From Azorhizobium doebereinerae UFLA1-100 (GTDB taxonomy: Bacteria > Pseudomonadota > Alphaproteobacteria > Rhizobiales > Xanthobacteraceae): a stretch of 64,000 nucleotides of DNA. Shown here in pieces: positions 27,208 to 37,024 of this stretch (the stretch's first letter is position 1; each line of letters starts with the position of its first letter). Made by a program: the position numbers and the translations under genes. The stretch is taken from NCBI RefSeq assembly GCF_000473085.1, contig NZ_AXBA01000003.1:62001-126000 (forward strand), read 5' to 3'. The notes under the pieces were generated by a model, which saw only the letters and a program-made list of their open reading frames with translations, searched no databases and was not told the DNA's origin.

Positions 27208-27322
27208 GCGCCTTTTTCCGCCGGCGGTCCCGCGCGCGTCTCCCCCGTCGCGCTTCCCTTCCGCCGCGCGCGACGCCATATGATCTCCAGTGCCTGGAGG
27301 ATCCGGCGGGAGGAGTTCGGCC

Positions 27323-27748
27323 ATGCGCTACGACATCACCATCGGCGAGGCGGCCCGCATCAGCGGCGTGAAGGTGCCGACCATCCGCTATTATGAGCAG
27401 ATCGGCCTGCTGCCCGCGCCGCCGCGCACCGAGGGCAACCGGCGCACCTATGACGACAGCGACCTGCGCCGGCTGGCCTTCATCCGCCATGCCCGCGAGC
27501 TGGGCTTCGAGGTGTCCGGCATCCGCACCCTGCTGGCCTTGCAGTCCGACCTCACCCAGTCCTGCGGCGCCGCCGACGCGGTGGCGCGCGAGCATCTGGC
27601 CGAGGTGGAGAAGCGCATCGCCAGCCTCACCGCGCTGAAGGCGGAGCTGGAGCGGATGATCGAGGGGTGCAGCCACGGCCGCCTCGCCGAATGCAAGGTG
27701 ATCGAGGTGCTGGCCGACCACGGCAAGTGCGAGCACGCCCACCATTGA
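27323..27748 (+). CDS. MerR-family metal-responsive regulator (ZntR/CadR-like)
   Basis: 141-residue activator with an N-terminal winged helix (TIGEAARISGVKVPTIRYYEQIGLL), a dimerisation helix and a C-terminal metal loop. Cys81, Cys116 and Cys124 fit the Zn(II)/Cd(II)-binding cysteines of ZntR; a further Cys136 and terminal CEHAHH add possible ligands, as in CadR-type proteins. ATG at 27323 has GGGAGGAG upstream; an earlier in-frame ATG at 27290 lacks family similarity. Divergent from zntA, it very likely controls it through the operator at 27186-27202. Confidence 0.92.
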   Translation: MRYDITIGEAARISGVKVPTIRYYEQIGLLPAPPRTEGNRRTYDDSDLRRLAFIRHARELGFEVSGIRTLLALQSDLTQSCGAADAVAREHLAEVEKRIASLTALKAELERMIEGCSHGRLAECKVIEVLADHGKCEHAHH

Positions 27749-27858
27749 AGCTGCCGGCCGGCGGCGCGAGCCCGCGCAATCGCAGGACTGGGGATGCAGC
27801 CGGTAGTATGTCGCAGGCCTGCCGGTCTCAATATCTGGTGTTTTTGGCGCATGGCCTG

Positions 27859-27888
27859 TTGACGCGAGGGCGCCCTGTCCCCTAGCTT
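27859..27888 (+). promoter_or_regulatory. Predicted sigma-70 promoter of the btu operon
   Basis: TTGACG (27859-27864) and TAGCTT (27883-27888) with an 18-bp spacer. Transcription would begin near 27895, directly at the 5' edge of the cobalamin riboswitch. Confidence 0.6.
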
Positions 27889-27892
27889 TGGC

Positions 27893-28075
27893 GCTGACGG
27901 TTCCCCGCAAGGGATCAAAAGGGAACGCGGTGCGGGCAGGGCTTTGGCCTCGCCTCACGCCGCGGCTGCCCCCGCAACTGTAAGCGGCGAGTCCTGCGTC
28001 ATCAGCCACTGGGCCTCTTGCGGCCTGGGAAGGCGACGACAGGGCAGCGACCCGCGAGCCAGGAGACCTGCCGTC
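27893..28075 (+). ncRNA. Cobalamin riboswitch
   Basis: The leader carries the B12 box AGCCAGGAGACCTGCC at 28057-28072, the upstream conserved GCCCCCGCAACTGTAAGC core (about 27967-27984), the GCCACTG and GGGAAGGC elements (about 28005-28035), and a 5' stem near 27898-27925. These are the hallmark blocks of the adenosylcobalamin aptamer. It lies 145 nt before btuB, in its sense orientation; ligand binding would lower expression of the uptake operon. The remaining sequence to 28219 is probably the expression platform. Confidence 0.95.
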
Positions 28076-28219
28076 GTCCGTGGTCACACGCGAGCACATT
28101 GGGCGGGGTGTCCTGATGGTGGTGAACGCCCGGATGCCGGAGCCGCCAGCAAAGGGCGGGGCGTGGGGCGGGATCTTCGTTCGCGGTGACGTGCCACAGG
28201 CGTCCCGCCCGAGGGTCTC

Positions 28220-30208
<1,989 letters not shown>

Positions 30209-30215
30209 GCCGCAG

Positions 30216-31043
30216 ATGATCATTCGGACGGTTTTCTGTCTTCTCGCGGTCGGCGCGAGCCTCGCCGCGGGGGCGGCGCAGGCAAAGCCCCGGCGCATCG
30301 TCTCGCTGAACCTCTGCGCCGACGAACTGCTGGTGCAACTGGCGGACAGGGACGCCATCGCCTCGCTGACCTATCTCGCCCGCGACCCGCGCGGCTCCAC
30401 CGTGGCGGGGCAGGTGGGCGGCATCCCCGTCAACCACGGGCTGGCGGAAGAGATCGTGCCGCTGGGGCCGGATCTGGTGATCGCCGGCGCCTTCACCACC
30501 CGCACCACCGTGGCGCTGCTGAAGCGCCTCGGCGTGCCGGTGATGGAGCTGGACGTGCCGCAGACGCCGGAGGCGGCGGCGGCGCAGATCCGCGCGCTCG
30601 CCGACCGCATCGGCGAGCCGGAGCGGGGCGAGGCGCTGGCCGGCGCATTGCTCGCGGGCCTCGCCCGCCTGCCGCCGCCGCCGCAGCCCCCGCCGACCGC
30701 CGTGGTGGTGCGGCCGAACGGCTTCACCGCCGGGGCGGGCTCCATGGCGGACGCGCTGTTGGCGCGGGCGGGCCTCGACAATCTCGCCCGCCGCCACCCC
30801 GCCGACCGCATGGGCCAGCTCACCGTGGAGGAGATCGTCACCGCCCGGCCGGACGTGCTGGTGATCGACGCGGAGCCCGGCGCGCCGCCCGCGCTGGCGC
30901 AGGAGGTGCTGCGCCATCCGGCGCTGGCGGACCTCAAGGCGCGCCGCGTCTCGGTGCCGGGGCGGCTGTGGGCCTGCGCCGGGCCGGAACTGGCGGATGC
31001 CGCCACGCGCCTCGCCGCCGGCGCGCGGGAGACGCGGCCATGA
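30216..31043 (+). CDS. btuF: Cobalamin ABC transporter periplasmic binding protein
   Basis: 275 residues with a signal peptide (about 1-24) and the helical-backbone metal receptor fold: RRIVSLNLCADELLVQLADRD, GGIPVNHGLAEEIVPLGPDLVIAG, VEEIVTARPDVLVID. Binds cobalamin delivered by BtuB and hands it to the BtuC-like permease. Stop overlaps the next start by 4 bp (ATGA). Confidence 0.88.
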   Translation: MIIRTVFCLLAVGASLAAGAAQAKPRRIVSLNLCADELLVQLADRDAIASLTYLARDPRGSTVAGQVGGIPVNHGLAEEIVPLGPDLVIAGAFTTRTTVALLKRLGVPVMELDVPQTPEAAAAQIRALADRIGEPERGEALAGALLAGLARLPPPPQPPPTAVVVRPNGFTAGAGSMADALLARAGLDNLARRHPADRMGQLTVEEIVTARPDVLVIDAEPGAPPALAQEVLRHPALADLKARRVSVPGRLWACAGPELADAATRLAAGARETRP

Positions 31044-32038
31044 GCCGGCTGCCCTATCCCGCGCTGCTGGCCGGTCTGGCGGCCCTGACGGCGGCGCTGT
31101 TGGCGGCCTCCGTGCGCCTCGGCTACACCCCGCTCGACATTCCCGCCGCGCTGTCCGACCTCGTCCATGGCCGCGACAGCCTGGGCGCGCTGGTGCTGCT
31201 GCAATTGCGCCTGCCGCGCGCGCTGCTGGGGGCGGGCGTGGGCTTCAGCCTCGGCCTCACCGGGGCGGTGATGCAGGGGCTGATGCGCAATTCGCTGGCC
31301 GATCCCGGCATCGTCGGCGTCTCCGGCGCGGCGGCGCTGGGGGCGGTTCTGGCTTTCTATTCCGGCCTCTCCAACATGTTCGCTTTGGCCCTGCCGCTGG
31401 GCGGGCTGGCGGGGGCCGGCATCGCCACGGCGCTGCTCCTGGCGCTCGCCCGCACCGGCACCGGCACCAGCCTGCTGATCCTCGCCGGTGTCGCGCTCAA
31501 CAGCCTGGCGGGGGCGCTCACCGCATTGGCGCTCAACCTCTCGCCCAGCCCCTATGCGACGCTGGAGATCGTGTTCTGGCTGATGGGCTCGCTGTCCGAC
31601 CGCAGCCTCGACCATGTGGCCTTGGCGCTGCCCCTCATGGCGCTCGGCTGGGCGCTGATGCTGCGCACCGCGCGCGGGCTCGACGCGCTGACCCTCGGCG
31701 AGGACACGGCGGCGAGCCTCGGCGTGAACCTCCGGCGGCTGCGCCTCGCCGCCATCGGCGGCGCGGCGGCGGCGGTGGGGGCATCAGTGGCGGTGGCCGG
31801 GGCCATCGGCTTCGTCGGCCTCGTGGTGCCGCATTTGCTGCGCCCGCTGGTGGGCCACCGGCCCGGCCGGCTCCTGCTGGCCAGCGGCTTCGGCGGCGCG
31901 GCCCTGACCTTGGCGGCGGATTGCGCGGTGCGCCTGCTGCCGATCAGGCCGGAGCTGAAGCTCGGCGTCGTCACCGCGCTGATCGGCGCGCCCTTCTTCC
32001 TCGCTTTGCTGTGGCGCCTGCGGCGGGAGGCGGAATGA
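31040..32038 (+). CDS. btuC: Cobalamin ABC transporter permease (FecCD family)
   Basis: 332-residue inner-membrane permease with multiple hydrophobic helices and FecCD hallmarks: LRLPRALLGAGVGFSLGLTGAVMQGLMRNSLADPGIVGVS and GFVGLVVPHLLRPLVGHRP shown in two blocks, the second contacting the ATPase. Start and stop overlap neighbours by 4 bp each, so btuF, btuC and btuD are translationally coupled. Confidence 0.9.
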   Translation: MSRLPYPALLAGLAALTAALLAASVRLGYTPLDIPAALSDLVHGRDSLGALVLLQLRLPRALLGAGVGFSLGLTGAVMQGLMRNSLADPGIVGVSGAAALGAVLAFYSGLSNMFALALPLGGLAGAGIATALLLALARTGTGTSLLILAGVALNSLAGALTALALNLSPSPYATLEIVFWLMGSLSDRSLDHVALALPLMALGWALMLRTARGLDALTLGEDTAASLGVNLRRLRLAAIGGAAAAVGASVAVAGAIGFVGLVVPHLLRPLVGHRPGRLLLASGFGGAALTLAADCAVRLLPIRPELKLGVVTALIGAPFFLALLWRLRREAE

Positions 32039-32808
32039 TCCTCTCGGCGACCAGCCTCACCGCCACGCGCGGCGCCCGCACCGTGCTGGAGGACGTCACG
32101 CTGGAGGCCCGGCCCGGCGCGGTGCTGGGCCTGCTCGGCGCCAATGGCGCGGGCAAGACCACATTGCTGCGCCTGCTTGCCGGCCTCGACGCGCCGCACG
32201 CCGGGCAGGTGCGTTTCGACGGGCGCCCGGCCCATGACCTCGGCCGCGCGGAACTGGGGCGGCAGGTCGCCTATCTCGCCCAGAACGGCGCCGTCCACTG
32301 GCCGCTGAAGGTGGAGGATGTGGTCGCCCTCGGCCGCCTGCCGCATCGCGCCGCGCCGGCCGCCGACCGCGCGGCGGTGGCCCGGGCCATGGCGGCGGCG
32401 GACGTGGCGCATCTGGCCGGCCGCGCAACCGGCACCCTGTCGGGCGGCGAGCGCAGGCGCGTGCTGCTGGCCCGCGCCTTGGCGGTGGAAGGGCAGGTAT
32501 TGCTGGCGGACGAGCCGGTGGCGGCGCTCGACCCCGCGCACCAGCTCCATGTGATGGAGCTGCTGCGGCAGGTGGCGCGCGGCGGCGCCACCGTGGTGGT
32601 GGTGCTGCACGATCTGACCCTGGCGGCGCGCTTCTGCGACCGGCTGGCCCTGCTGGCGGCGTCCCGGCTACTGGCGCTGGGGGCGCCGGACGAGGTGCTG
32701 ACCCCGGCGCACATCGCCGCCGCCTATGGGGTGAGCGTGGAGAGCGGCAGGCGCGACGGCGAGACCTTCATCCTGCCCTGGCGGCGCATCGCGGCGGAGG
32801 AGGGGTGA
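32035..32808 (+). CDS. btuD: Cobalamin ABC transporter ATPase
   Basis: 257-residue ABC ATPase with Walker A GANGAGKT (35-42), signature LSGGERRR and Walker B VLLADEPVAALD followed by the H-loop VVLHDLTLAARFCDR. Related ATPases serve heme and siderophore systems; the riboswitch and btuB assign this one to cobalamin. Its stop is 13 bp from the convergent LysR gene. Confidence 0.9.
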   Translation: MILSATSLTATRGARTVLEDVTLEARPGAVLGLLGANGAGKTTLLRLLAGLDAPHAGQVRFDGRPAHDLGRAELGRQVAYLAQNGAVHWPLKVEDVVALGRLPHRAAPAADRAAVARAMAAADVAHLAGRATGTLSGGERRRVLLARALAVEGQVLLADEPVAALDPAHQLHVMELLRQVARGGATVVVVLHDLTLAARFCDRLALLAASRLLALGAPDEVLTPAHIAAAYGVSVESGRRDGETFILPWRRIAAEEG

Positions 32809-32821
32809 GCGGTGCGGCGGC

Positions 32822-33790
32822 TCAGAAGCGCAGCAGTTCGCGCTCCTGCTCCGGCCGGGCGACGGCGAACTGGCGGGGGCCGAGCTCGCGGAACAAGGCG
32901 TGCATCTCGGTGATGAAGTCGATGAGGAAGCGCGGCTTCTGGCTGCCGTAGGGGTCCACCACGATCAGGGTGGGCGGCGGCAGCGGGTCGGCGATCGGGC
33001 GGCGGCTGAGCAGCGGCGCGTCCACCATCACCGGCGAGATCGGCCGCATGTTCAGGATGGCGAGGCCGAAGCCGGCGGAGACGGCGGCGCGCACGGTCTC
33101 GTAGCTGCGGGTGCGGAAGCCGACGCGGCGGCCGAGGCCGGACATATCGATGATCGAGGACAGGTAGGCCCCGGTCTGCGGCAGGTCGAGCAGGATGAGC
33201 TGCCGCTCGGCCAGCGCCGCCAGCGGCACTGCGTCCAGCGCCGAGAGCGGATCGTCGGCGCGCATCAGCACATGGGCGGGCATGCGGCAGATGCGGGTGA
33301 TGTCGCCGGTAAAGGGCGGGCCCATCTCATAAGTCACGGCGGCGTCGATATGGCCGGTGTCGAGCCAGTGGCGCAACTGCTGCTGGTCGGCCTCCAGCAA
33401 AGTGATGTCGATGGCCCCGGTGCGGGTGACGAGGCGGCGCAGCACCTCCGGCATGAACAGCGGCCCGAACGGCTCGAAGCAGCCAAGGCGGATGACGCGA
33501 CGCGGCCCCTCGGCCAGCGAGCCGATCTGGCGCACGAACTCGGTTTCCGCCGCCAGCAGGCCGCGCGCGGCGGCGACGAAGCGCTCGCCGGCGGGGGTGG
33601 TGCGCATGCCCTGGGACGGGCGGCGGGTGAACATGCGCGCGCCGATGTCGGCCTCCGCCAGATCGATGGCGGCGAGGATGGAGGACTGGGAAATGGACAG
33701 CTCGCGCGCGGCGGCCTGGATCGAGCCGAGCCGCGCCACCTCGGCCACATAGCGCACCTGCCGCAGGGAAAGCGCCACGCATTCCTCCAT
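32822..33790 (-). CDS. LysR-family transcriptional regulator
   Basis: 322 residues: an N-terminal winged helix-turn-helix (about 8-65, LRQVRYVAEVARLGSIQAAARELSISQSSI) and a periplasmic-binding-like effector domain (about 90-300, GCFEPFGPLFMPEVLRRL; QLILLDLPQTGAYLSSIID). The frame runs upstream to 34171, but the ATG at 33790 puts the HTH at the N-terminus. It is divergent from the amidase gene across 115 bp, the usual LysR-target arrangement, so it probably controls that amidase in response to its substrate or product. Confidence 0.9.
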   Translation of the reverse strand: MEECVALSLRQVRYVAEVARLGSIQAAARELSISQSSILAAIDLAEADIGARMFTRRPSQGMRTTPAGERFVAAARGLLAAETEFVRQIGSLAEGPRRVIRLGCFEPFGPLFMPEVLRRLVTRTGAIDITLLEADQQQLRHWLDTGHIDAAVTYEMGPPFTGDITRICRMPAHVLMRADDPLSALDAVPLAALAERQLILLDLPQTGAYLSSIIDMSGLGRRVGFRTRSYETVRAAVSAGFGLAILNMRPISPVMVDAPLLSRRPIADPLPPPTLIVVDPYGSQKPRFLIDFITEMHALFRELGPRQFAVARPEQERELLRF

Positions 33791-33827
33791 AAAATGAATG
33801 AACTGATCCAAAGCAATACATTTTGTG
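33788..33827. promoter_or_regulatory. Possible LysR operator between LysR and amidase genes
   Basis: Within an AT-rich patch, CATAAAATG (33788-33796) and CATTTTGTG (33819-33827) form a nearly perfect inverted repeat (8 of 9). One arm overlaps the LysR start codon, consistent with autoregulation. Weak evidence only. Confidence 0.35.
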
Positions 33828-33905
33828 AAAGCGGGTGGGAAGGCCATTCTGCCTGGGAACGATGCACCGCAATCGCATGCTGCATTTTCGAGCAGGAGTG
33901 TCCGA

Positions 33906-35315
33906 ATGTCCGTGATCCCGCCGGCCGCAATACTGGACGAAGGCCCGCAGGTGGCGGCGCTGGCGCAGGGCTTCAAGACCGGCGCCCGCTCGCCGGTGGA
34001 AGCGGCGCAGGCAGCGCTGGCGCAGGCCGAGGCGATCAATCCCCAGCTCAACGCCTTCCTCACCATCGACCATGAGCGGGCGCTGGCGGCGGCGCGGGCG
34101 TCCGAGGCCCGCTGGCGGGCCGGCACGCCGCTCTCGCCCATCGACGGCATCCCCACCACGCTGAAGGACATCGTGTGGGTGCAGGACTGGTCGGTGCGCT
34201 ACGGCAGCGCCACCACGCCGGCCGCGCCCTATGCCGAGGACGCGCCCTCGGTGCGCCGCCTGCGCGACGCGGGGGCGGTGTTCATCGGCCTCACCACCTC
34301 GCCGGAATTCGGCTGGAAGGCGATCACCGACAGCGCTGCCTTCGGCATCACCCGCAATCCTCATGATCCCGCGCTCACTCCGGGCGGCTCGTCGGGCGGC
34401 GCGGCGGTGGCGGCGGCCTGCGGCGCCGGCGTGCTGCATCTGGGCACCGACGGCGGCGGCTCGATCCGCGTGCCGGCCAGCTTCTGCGGCATCGCCGGGC
34501 TGAAGCCGACCTTCGGCCGGGTGCCGGCCTATCCGGCCAGCGCCTTCGGCACGGTGGCCCATATCGGCCCCATGGCGCGCCATGCGGAGGACCTCGTGCC
34601 CATGCTGGCGGCCATGTCTGGCCGGGACCTCGCGGACTGGTCGCAGGGCGCCGGCACCCTGCCGCCGCTCGGCGCCAGCCTGCCGCCCGGCTTTCCCAAG
34701 GGCGCGCGCATCGGCGTGTGGGCGGAGCCGCCCTGCGGCACGGTGGAGGCGCCGGTGGCGGCGGCCTTCGCGGCGGCGGTGCGCCGGCTGGAAGAACTGG
34801 GGGCCATCCTTGAGCCCGTCGCCCTGCCGTTCGCCGACCGGGTGACGGACATCTTCGAAAAGCACTGGTATCTCGGCGCGGCCAACCGGCTCGCCGGCGT
34901 GCCGGAGGGCATGCGGGCGGGCGTCGATCCCGGCTTCCTGGAGATCGCCGCGGAGGGCGCGCGCTTCTCCCCTGTGGAGATCGCCCGCGCCCAGTCCGAG
35001 CGCGCGCTCTATGGCGCGGCCATGGACCAGCTCTGCGCCCGCTACGATTTCATCGTCTCGCCCGGCGTCGCCGTGCTGCCGTTCGCGGCCGGCGAGCTGG
35101 TGCCCGTGGGCAGCGGGCTGACGCGCTGGCACCTGTGGGCCGGGTTCAGCTTCCCGCTCAACCTCAGCCAGAACCCGGCCGCCGTGGTGCCGCTGGCGCT
35201 GACGCCCGAAGGCCTGCCGCGGGCGTTCCAGATCATCGGCCCGCGCGGCGCGGACGGCGCCGTGCTCGCGGCGGCGGCGGTGTTTCAGGCGGCGCTGGCC
35301 GGGGCCGGGCAATGA
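33906..35315 (+). CDS. Amidase-signature family amidohydrolase
   Basis: 469-residue cytoplasmic amidase. The Ser-cisSer-Lys triad is visible as Lys87 (TTLKD), Ser162 (PGGSSGG) and Ser186 (TDGGGSIR), with the 24-residue spacing between the two serines typical of the family. ATG 33906 is preferred over the upstream in-frame ATG at 33825. Substrate cannot be read from sequence; candidates are aryl or aliphatic amides. It is divergent from a LysR regulator and convergent with a GntR gene. Confidence 0.9.
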   Translation: MSVIPPAAILDEGPQVAALAQGFKTGARSPVEAAQAALAQAEAINPQLNAFLTIDHERALAAARASEARWRAGTPLSPIDGIPTTLKDIVWVQDWSVRYGSATTPAAPYAEDAPSVRRLRDAGAVFIGLTTSPEFGWKAITDSAAFGITRNPHDPALTPGGSSGGAAVAAACGAGVLHLGTDGGGSIRVPASFCGIAGLKPTFGRVPAYPASAFGTVAHIGPMARHAEDLVPMLAAMSGRDLADWSQGAGTLPPLGASLPPGFPKGARIGVWAEPPCGTVEAPVAAAFAAAVRRLEELGAILEPVALPFADRVTDIFEKHWYLGAANRLAGVPEGMRAGVDPGFLEIAAEGARFSPVEIARAQSERALYGAAMDQLCARYDFIVSPGVAVLPFAAGELVPVGSGLTRWHLWAGFSFPLNLSQNPAAVVPLALTPEGLPRAFQIIGPRGADGAVLAAAAVFQAALAGAGQ

Positions 35316-35338
35316 CGCGCTCGCCGCGCGGCGCGCCC

Positions 35339-36055
35339 TCAGGTGTCGTCCGGTGCGCCCTCCCGCTCGGTGAGGAGGCGCACCACATGGGTGCGCGCCA
35401 CGCCGATATGGTGGTCGATGGCGGCGATCCAGCGCGCCGGGTCGCGGGAGAGCAGCGCCTCCAGCACCGGGTCATGGGTGCGCGCGATCTCCTCCGGGTC
35501 GTCATAGAGATGGCCGATGACCACGATGCCGAGCCGCATCTCGGTGGTCAGCTCGTCATAGACCCGCAGCAGGCGCTCGTTGCCGGCGAAGGCGCAGATC
35601 ATGCGGTGGAAGGCGAAGTCCTCCTCCACCTGCCGCCCCGGATCGGACGTCGTGGCGTCGATCCGCGCCGCCTGGGCGCGCAGGGCGGCCGCCATCGCCT
35701 TGGTCAGGCCGGCGCACACCGCAAGGCCGGCGTGCCGCTCCAGGGCCATGCGCAGGTCGTAGACATCATCCAGCGCGCGGGCGGTCAATTCGCGCACGAA
35801 GAAGCCGCGCCGGGGGTGGGACACCACGAGGCCGCGATTCTCCAGCAGGCGCGCGGCCTCGCGCAGCGGCGCGCGGGACACCCCCAGCTCGGCCGCAAGG
35901 TGCACCTCGTTGAGCCGCGCGCCGGGCGCGAACCGGCCGGCGACGATGGCGCCCGACAGGGTGGCCGCGATGCGGCTGACCAGATCCTCCGGCGGCAGCG
36001 CGCCGAGCCGGCCCCCGTCCCCGTCGCTGCTTGCCTGCGCCACGCGCATCCTCAT
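35339..36055 (-). CDS. GntR-family regulator, FadR/FCD subfamily
   Basis: 238 residues from the ATG at 36055 (a GTG at 36070 and an ATG at 36049 are alternatives). An N-terminal winged helix (LNEVHLAAELGVSRAPLREAARLLENRGLV) is followed by the all-helical FCD ligand domain, with DFAFHRMICAFAGNERLLRVYDEL and a histidine-bearing last helix (AIDHHIGVARTHV) that often holds a metal. Divergent from the aldolase operon and next to a strong palindrome, so it is probably that operon's repressor. Ligand likely an organic acid. Confidence 0.9.
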   Translation of the reverse strand: MRMRVAQASSDGDGGRLGALPPEDLVSRIAATLSGAIVAGRFAPGARLNEVHLAAELGVSRAPLREAARLLENRGLVVSHPRRGFFVRELTARALDDVYDLRMALERHAGLAVCAGLTKAMAAALRAQAARIDATTSDPGRQVEEDFAFHRMICAFAGNERLLRVYDELTTEMRLGIVVIGHLYDDPEEIARTHDPVLEALLSRDPARWIAAIDHHIGVARTHVVRLLTEREGAPDDT

Positions 36056-36090
36056 TCCGTTTCGGGGCACGGCGTGCCCAAACTTTCCAC

Positions 36091-36109
36091 ACTGTCGATT
36101 GTCGACAGT
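36091..36109. promoter_or_regulatory. GntR operator palindrome
   Basis: ACTGTCGA-TTG-TCGACAGT, perfect 8-bp arms, between the divergent GntR gene (start 36055) and the aldolase gene (start 36193). The core TGTCGACA resembles FCD-type GntR sites. It could repress both directions. Confidence 0.65.
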
Positions 36110-36192
36110 TGTGATCCTATGTGCCTACCATTGGGGCGTCAAACACCGGCGCGGCCCCGCCACGCCCGGCCAGAGGCTCAGGAGATCGGTTC

Positions 36193-36960
36193 ATGGATGC
36201 GCGCGTAACCCCGACCCGTGCCGAGGCACGCCCCGACGCGCGCAGCGACCTTGCCGCCGCCTATCGCCTGCTGGCCCACATGAGGATGGACGACAGCATC
36301 TTCACCCACATCTCCGCCAAGGCGGGGGAGGGTGAGCGCTTCTTCATCAATTCCTACGGCAAGCGCTTCGACGAGGTGAAGGCGTCCGAACTGGTGACCG
36401 TGGACATCGACGGCACGGTGCTGGACGACCCTCTGGGCAACGGCATCAATGCCGCCGGTTTCGTCATCCATTCCGCCGTCCACGCGGCGCGGCCGGACCT
36501 CGGCTGCGTGCTGCACACCCACACGGTGGCGGGCGTCGCCGTGGCCTGCATGGAGGAAGGGCTACTGCCGCTGAACCAGTGGGCGCTGCAATTCCACGAC
36601 CGCCTCGGCTATCACGACTTCGAGGGCATCGCGCTCAATCTGGCGGAGCGCGAGCGCCTGGTGGCCGATCTCGGCACGAAGAAGGCGATGATCCTGCGCA
36701 ACCACGGCCTGATGACCTGCGGCCGCACGGTGGGCGAAGCCTTCGCGCTGATGCACAATCTGGAGCGGGCCTGCCAGGCGCAGGTGGCGGCGCTGGGCAT
36801 GGGCCGTCCGCTGCGCCTGCCGCCGCGCGAGATCGCCGATCTCACCGCCCGGCAGTACGAGACCTGGGACGCGCACCATGCCGCCTCCGGCGCCCAGGAC
36901 CCCGAATGGGCCGCCTTCCTGCGGCTCGCCCGCGCGGTGGCGCCGGACTACGACGACTGA
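36193..36960 (+). CDS. Class II aldolase/adducin family protein
   Basis: 255-residue member of the zinc-dependent class II aldolase/adducin family (fuculose/ribulose-phosphate aldolases and relatives). Zinc-ligand histidines are expected in VLHTHTVAG and the later NHG of MILRNHGLMTC. The N-terminus shows AAYRLLAHMRMDDSIFTHIS and NSYGKRFDEV. AGGAG eight bases before ATG 36193 supports the start; the frame is open 24 codons earlier. It leads an operon with a peptide-type importer. Reaction (aldol cleavage, decarboxylation or other) cannot be decided. Confidence 0.85.
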   Translation: MDARVTPTRAEARPDARSDLAAAYRLLAHMRMDDSIFTHISAKAGEGERFFINSYGKRFDEVKASELVTVDIDGTVLDDPLGNGINAAGFVIHSAVHAARPDLGCVLHTHTVAGVAVACMEEGLLPLNQWALQFHDRLGYHDFEGIALNLAERERLVADLGTKKAMILRNHGLMTCGRTVGEAFALMHNLERACQAQVAALGMGRPLRLPPREIADLTARQYETWDAHHAASGAQDPEWAAFLRLARAVAPDYDD

Positions 36961-37024
36961 GTTTCCGATAGCGCGCTCGACCAACAAAAGAGTTTCACCG
37001 ACCACCCCTTCCAGAGGACCCGGC

